A stretch of DNA of 64,000 nt from Providencia manganoxydans (GTDB lineage Bacteria > Pseudomonadota > Gammaproteobacteria > Enterobacterales > Enterobacteriaceae). The notes beneath the pieces were generated by a model. It saw only the letters and a program-made list of their open reading frames with translations. It had not been told where the DNA came from and made no database searches. The position numbers were made by a program, and so were the translations under genes. The stretch lies in contig NZ_CP067099.1 in assembly GCF_016618195.1 (NCBI RefSeq), forward strand, positions 124,001-188,000, in the 5' to 3' direction. Numbering within the stretch: the first letter of the stretch is position 1; every line of letters starts with the position of its first letter. This document shows positions 61,468-64,000 of this stretch, piece after piece.

Positions 61468-62463
61468 TTATTTTTGTTGTTTTAAAAATATCTCAGCAAA
61501 TAGTTTTGGCGTATTGCTGAATGCATCTAAAGTACTACCAGCCATGTGCGGTGTGATTGTCACATTATCTAATAAATAAAATTCGCTCTCCTCTTTTAAT
61601 GGTTCATCATCAAAGGTATCGATAGCGGCACCCATAATGCGTTTTTCTTTTAATGCTTGCAGCAAGTCATGCTCATTAATTAAACCTGAACGTGCAGTAT
61701 TAATGATCACAGCGGTGGATTTCATTAATTTAAAATGTTTTTCATTAATTAAATTTTGTGTTTCAGGGGATAAACGTGCGTGCAGGGAAATAATATCGGC
61801 GACTTTGAGTAGATCTTCGAGCGAATCGACTTTGGTGTAGCCATCAACATGGTCAACGTATTTATCGTAAAATAGTACGTTGGCATCAAAACCTTTGAGG
61901 AATTTTGCTACCAATTGGGCAATATGACCAAAACCGACTAGGCCAATGGTTTTTCCACCAATTTCAGGGATCACATCAGCATTCACGAAATCTTTTCGCC
62001 AATATTTATCCTTTAATGCGTCATGTGCGCGGGCAATATTGCGTGTTTCTGCCAACATCATACCAACCGTAAATTCCGCTACGCTGCGTGCATTACGCCC
62101 TGGTGTATTCATCACTTTAATGCCTTTGCTTTCAGCATATTCTTTATTGATGTTTTCGATGCCGCCACGCAATACACCGATGTATTTTAGCTTCGGTAAT
62201 TTGTCGATCACCGCTTTATTCACCGGAGCGAATTGCGTGATCACTAACTCAACATCTTGTAAATCCGTATATAAATCTGCTGGTAACGTCACCGCTTCGG
62301 CACCGTGTTGTTCAACTTGCAAGTTGTCTTCTTGCAGTTTTTCAATAGAAGGGTGTGCCCACTGACGAACGATAACGTCATAGCCTTGTTGGCGTAGCTT
62401 TTCTAGCCCAGCCTCCATGGTTGGTTTATCAATAAATAGATCTGCAATTGCCAGACATTTCAT
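61468..62463 (-). CDS. D-isomer-specific 2-hydroxyacid dehydrogenase (331 aa)
   Basis: NAD-dependent 2-hydroxyacid dehydrogenase. The central NAD domain shows IGLVGFGHIAQLVAKFL (GxGxxA variant) and FYDKYVD; the catalytic set is Arg in LHARLSPETQNLI, Glu in TFDDEPLKEES and His in ITPHMAGST. GGAG seven bases upstream supports ATG 62463; the frame opens with TTG at 62475. It lies in a PTS/kinase operon, so the substrate is probably a sugar acid derived from the imported polyol. Confidence 0.87.
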   Translation of the reverse strand: MKCLAIADLFIDKPTMEAGLEKLRQQGYDVIVRQWAHPSIEKLQEDNLQVEQHGAEAVTLPADLYTDLQDVELVITQFAPVNKAVIDKLPKLKYIGVLRGGIENINKEYAESKGIKVMNTPGRNARSVAEFTVGMMLAETRNIARAHDALKDKYWRKDFVNADVIPEIGGKTIGLVGFGHIAQLVAKFLKGFDANVLFYDKYVDHVDGYTKVDSLEDLLKVADIISLHARLSPETQNLINEKHFKLMKSTAVIINTARSGLINEHDLLQALKEKRIMGAAIDTFDDEPLKEESEFYLLDNVTITPHMAGSTLDAFSNTPKLFAEIFLKQQK

Positions 62464-62497
62464 GTTGTTCTCCAAAATTTTTTGTTGCCCTATGGGC

Positions 62498-63259
62498 TTA
62501 GCGCATTAACATCCCACCAGTCACATCAATCGTTGCTCCCGTCATATAACTGGCTTTTTCTGAAACTAAAAATACGCCGATATCGGCAATTTCAGTCGGT
62601 GAAGCGACACGCCCGACTGGAATTCGATTGAGATAATATTGTGGGTCTTTTTCTAGGTTGCCGCGGATCATTTCAGTATCCATAATGCCAACCGCAATGT
62701 TATTAACATTAATACCTTGCTTGGCAACCTCACGCGCTAGTGAGATTGAAAAGGCCACTAAACCTGCCTTACTCGCAGCATAGTGTGAGTGGCCAGTTGT
62801 TGAACCATGAAACGCAGCTTGTGAGGTAATGTTTAGCACTGAACCAGTTATTTGTTTACTTGAGCATTGATTAATAAATAATTGGCTTAAATGGAAAACA
62901 GATTTTAGGTTGATATTCATCACGTTATCCCATTCTTGCAGGGTGATATCTGCGACCATACCTGTTGGCCAAATACCTGCATTATTAATCAGGATATCGA
63001 ACTGATTGAAATGAGTAAGCCCCTGTTCAAACAGCGCATCAATCTCTTGGCTGTTCCCTAAATTGGTTTGGATAGCGACGACATGAGCCCCATCTAAACC
63101 ATTAAGCTCCTCAACTAACGCCAATGCCGCTTCTGGGTGGCTGCGATAGGTAAAACAGACGTTAACGCCCTCTTTTACCAGCGATCGCACCAATTCACGT
63201 CCGAGGCCTGTGGCACCGCCTGTTACCAGCGCATTTTTACGTTGCAAATTGAGTTCCAT
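62498..63259 (-). CDS. Short-chain dehydrogenase/reductase (253 aa)
   Basis: Classical SDR: cofactor loop TGGATGLGRELV (residues about 13-24), NNAGIWPTG, catalytic Ser in NITSQAAFHGS, YAASKAG (Tyr/Lys), C-terminal SYMTGATIDVTGGMLM. The Arg in TYRSHPEA after strand 2 suggests NADP preference. In the operon it would oxidise or reduce the polyol/ketose pair. AAGGAG supports ATG 63259. Thirty-five bases before the 2-hydroxyacid dehydrogenase gene. Confidence 0.87.
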   Translation of the reverse strand: MELNLQRKNALVTGGATGLGRELVRSLVKEGVNVCFTYRSHPEAALALVEELNGLDGAHVVAIQTNLGNSQEIDALFEQGLTHFNQFDILINNAGIWPTGMVADITLQEWDNVMNINLKSVFHLSQLFINQCSSKQITGSVLNITSQAAFHGSTTGHSHYAASKAGLVAFSISLAREVAKQGINVNNIAVGIMDTEMIRGNLEKDPQYYLNRIPVGRVASPTEIADIGVFLVSEKASYMTGATIDVTGGMLMR

Positions 63260-63277
63260 GGTCAACTAACTCCTTAA

Positions 63278-64000
63278 TTAAGCATCAATAGTTTGCTGGT
63301 GGTTATGTGATTTCCACGTTGGCTGCATATCATCTAACATGCGTTTGTACATGGCGTATTTCTTGGCATAGACAGCTTGTTTATCCGTTTGTGGGTGGAT
63401 CACTTCAGAGACTTTGACCATTGCATCACAGGCTGCAAATACATCTGGGAAGTAGCCTTCCATCACTGCTGCCGTCATGGCTGCACCAAGGGTGCCGTGC
63501 TCTTTCACATCCACAATTTCCAATTGGCTTTGGAAGATATCGGCAAAAATTTGTAGCCAAACAGGTGAGTGGGTAATACCACCTGCGATACGGATGACAT
63601 TGCTCAGCTGTGGGTTAATACGACGTAACCGCTCGACGTGATAAAGGTGGCTAAATGCAACACCTTCATAGATGGCTCGTAGAAAATGGGCGCGCTGGTG
63701 GAAACTGGTGACTCCAACAAAACCAGCGGTGGCATCTGGAATGGTGTTAGAGCCAAATACAAATGGGAAAAACATCAGCTGGCTTTCATCTGGCGTCGTG
63801 GAAGCCACTAGTTGATTGCACAGGTCATATACCGAACTACCTTTTGCTTCTTCAAGCTGTTTATCTGCCGCCATAAATTGCGTGATAAACCATTCTAAGT
63901 TGCTGGCAGAGGTTGGGCTGGCTTCAGTAATTTGCCAACGGTTTTCCATCGGGTAAATCGAGGTCATAAATAAATCTTTATCAACCACGGGTTTGTCGGT
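63278..64000 (-). CDS. FGGY-family carbohydrate kinase, C-terminal part (partial)
   Basis: The frame is open to the right edge, so the N-terminal half lies outside. The visible 240 residues hold the C-terminal actin-like domain: FFPFVFGSNTIPDATAGFVGV, AIYEGVAFSHLYHVERLRR, the ATP-binding IRIAGGITHSPVWLQIFADIF and EHGTLGAAMTAAVMEGYF. The pattern resembles L-xylulokinase (LyxK)-type members, but ketose specificity cannot be fixed. Together with the GatC permease, SDR and 2-hydroxyacid dehydrogenase it makes a pentitol or hexitol utilisation operon. Confidence 0.85.
   Translation of the reverse strand, partial: TDKPVVDKDLFMTSIYPMENRWQITEASPTSASNLEWFITQFMAADKQLEEAKGSSVYDLCNQLVASTTPDESQLMFFPFVFGSNTIPDATAGFVGVTSFHQRAHFLRAIYEGVAFSHLYHVERLRRINPQLSNVIRIAGGITHSPVWLQIFADIFQSQLEIVDVKEHGTLGAAMTAAVMEGYFPDVFAACDAMVKVSEVIHPQTDKQAVYAKKYAMYKRMLDDMQPTWKSHNHQQTIDA

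Noticed and set aside
1..64000. CRISPR arrays, tRNA and rRNA genes
   Set aside because: No regularly spaced short direct repeats and no cloverleaf or rRNA-like sequence were noticed on either strand; an RNA gene search would settle small ncRNAs.

Overview
The window reads as chromosome of a low-GC enterobacterium of the Morganellaceae, most likely Providencia (inference). The main reasons are three fimbrial operons led by MrpJ-type regulators with the SQQQISRYE helix, the mrp-like gene order of two of them, an AT-rich composition, and a YaiL/RluA/GatC enterobacterial background. No tRNA, rRNA, CRISPR array or intact insertion sequence was seen.

Layout. 1-6800 (minus strand) is a type VI secretion cassette: vgrG (broken by a one-base frameshift), a DUF4123 adaptor, a pyocin-S-like effector with an AT-rich toxin tip, its presumed immunity gene, and then an array of orphan immunity genes, decayed toxin tails and a rearranged effector fragment that runs off the left edge. 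6801-16278 is a patchy accessory zone: an integrase stub, an orphan membrane protein, a second decayed effector remnant, an azoreductase-like flavoprotein, a methyltransferase, a chromosomal chloramphenicol acetyltransferase, GrpB, a LysR regulator, an EamA exporter, a DUF2938 protein and an IS1-family relic.

16279-40117 holds two paralogous nine-gene chaperone-usher operons in mirror orientation (minus 16279-23745, plus 32368-40117). Both have the order regulator, major pilin, minor subunit, usher, chaperone, three minor subunits, adhesin. Between them lies a LysR-controlled 3-hydroxybutyrate/acetoacetate catabolic operon: ScoA, ScoB, thiolase, 3-hydroxyacyl-CoA dehydrogenase, GntP-family permease and 3-hydroxybutyrate dehydrogenase. 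Substrate would enter through the permease, be oxidised to acetoacetate, activated by CoA transfer and split to acetyl-CoA.

40118-46396 holds yaiL, an RluA-family synthase, a cold-shock-domain protein, and an RpiR regulator with a PTS IICB permease and a fumarase/aspartase-superfamily lyase that looks like an undescribed catabolic unit. 46397-54457 is a third fimbrial operon with type-1-like order (chaperone before usher). 54458-59630 holds a universal stress protein, a siderophore-interacting reductase, a tiny lipoprotein-like ORF, an MFP/MFS efflux pair and its divergent LysR regulator. 59729-64000 is the distal part of a GatC-type PTS/sugar-alcohol operon that runs off the right edge.

The strongest unexplained signal is a roughly 60-bp two-layer palindrome (outer CGATCAA-type arms, inner TGATAG-N7-CTATCA) placed 100-145 bp upstream of all three fimbrial regulator genes. 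Seven copies of an approximately 90-130 bp palindromic intergenic repeat are also spread through the window.
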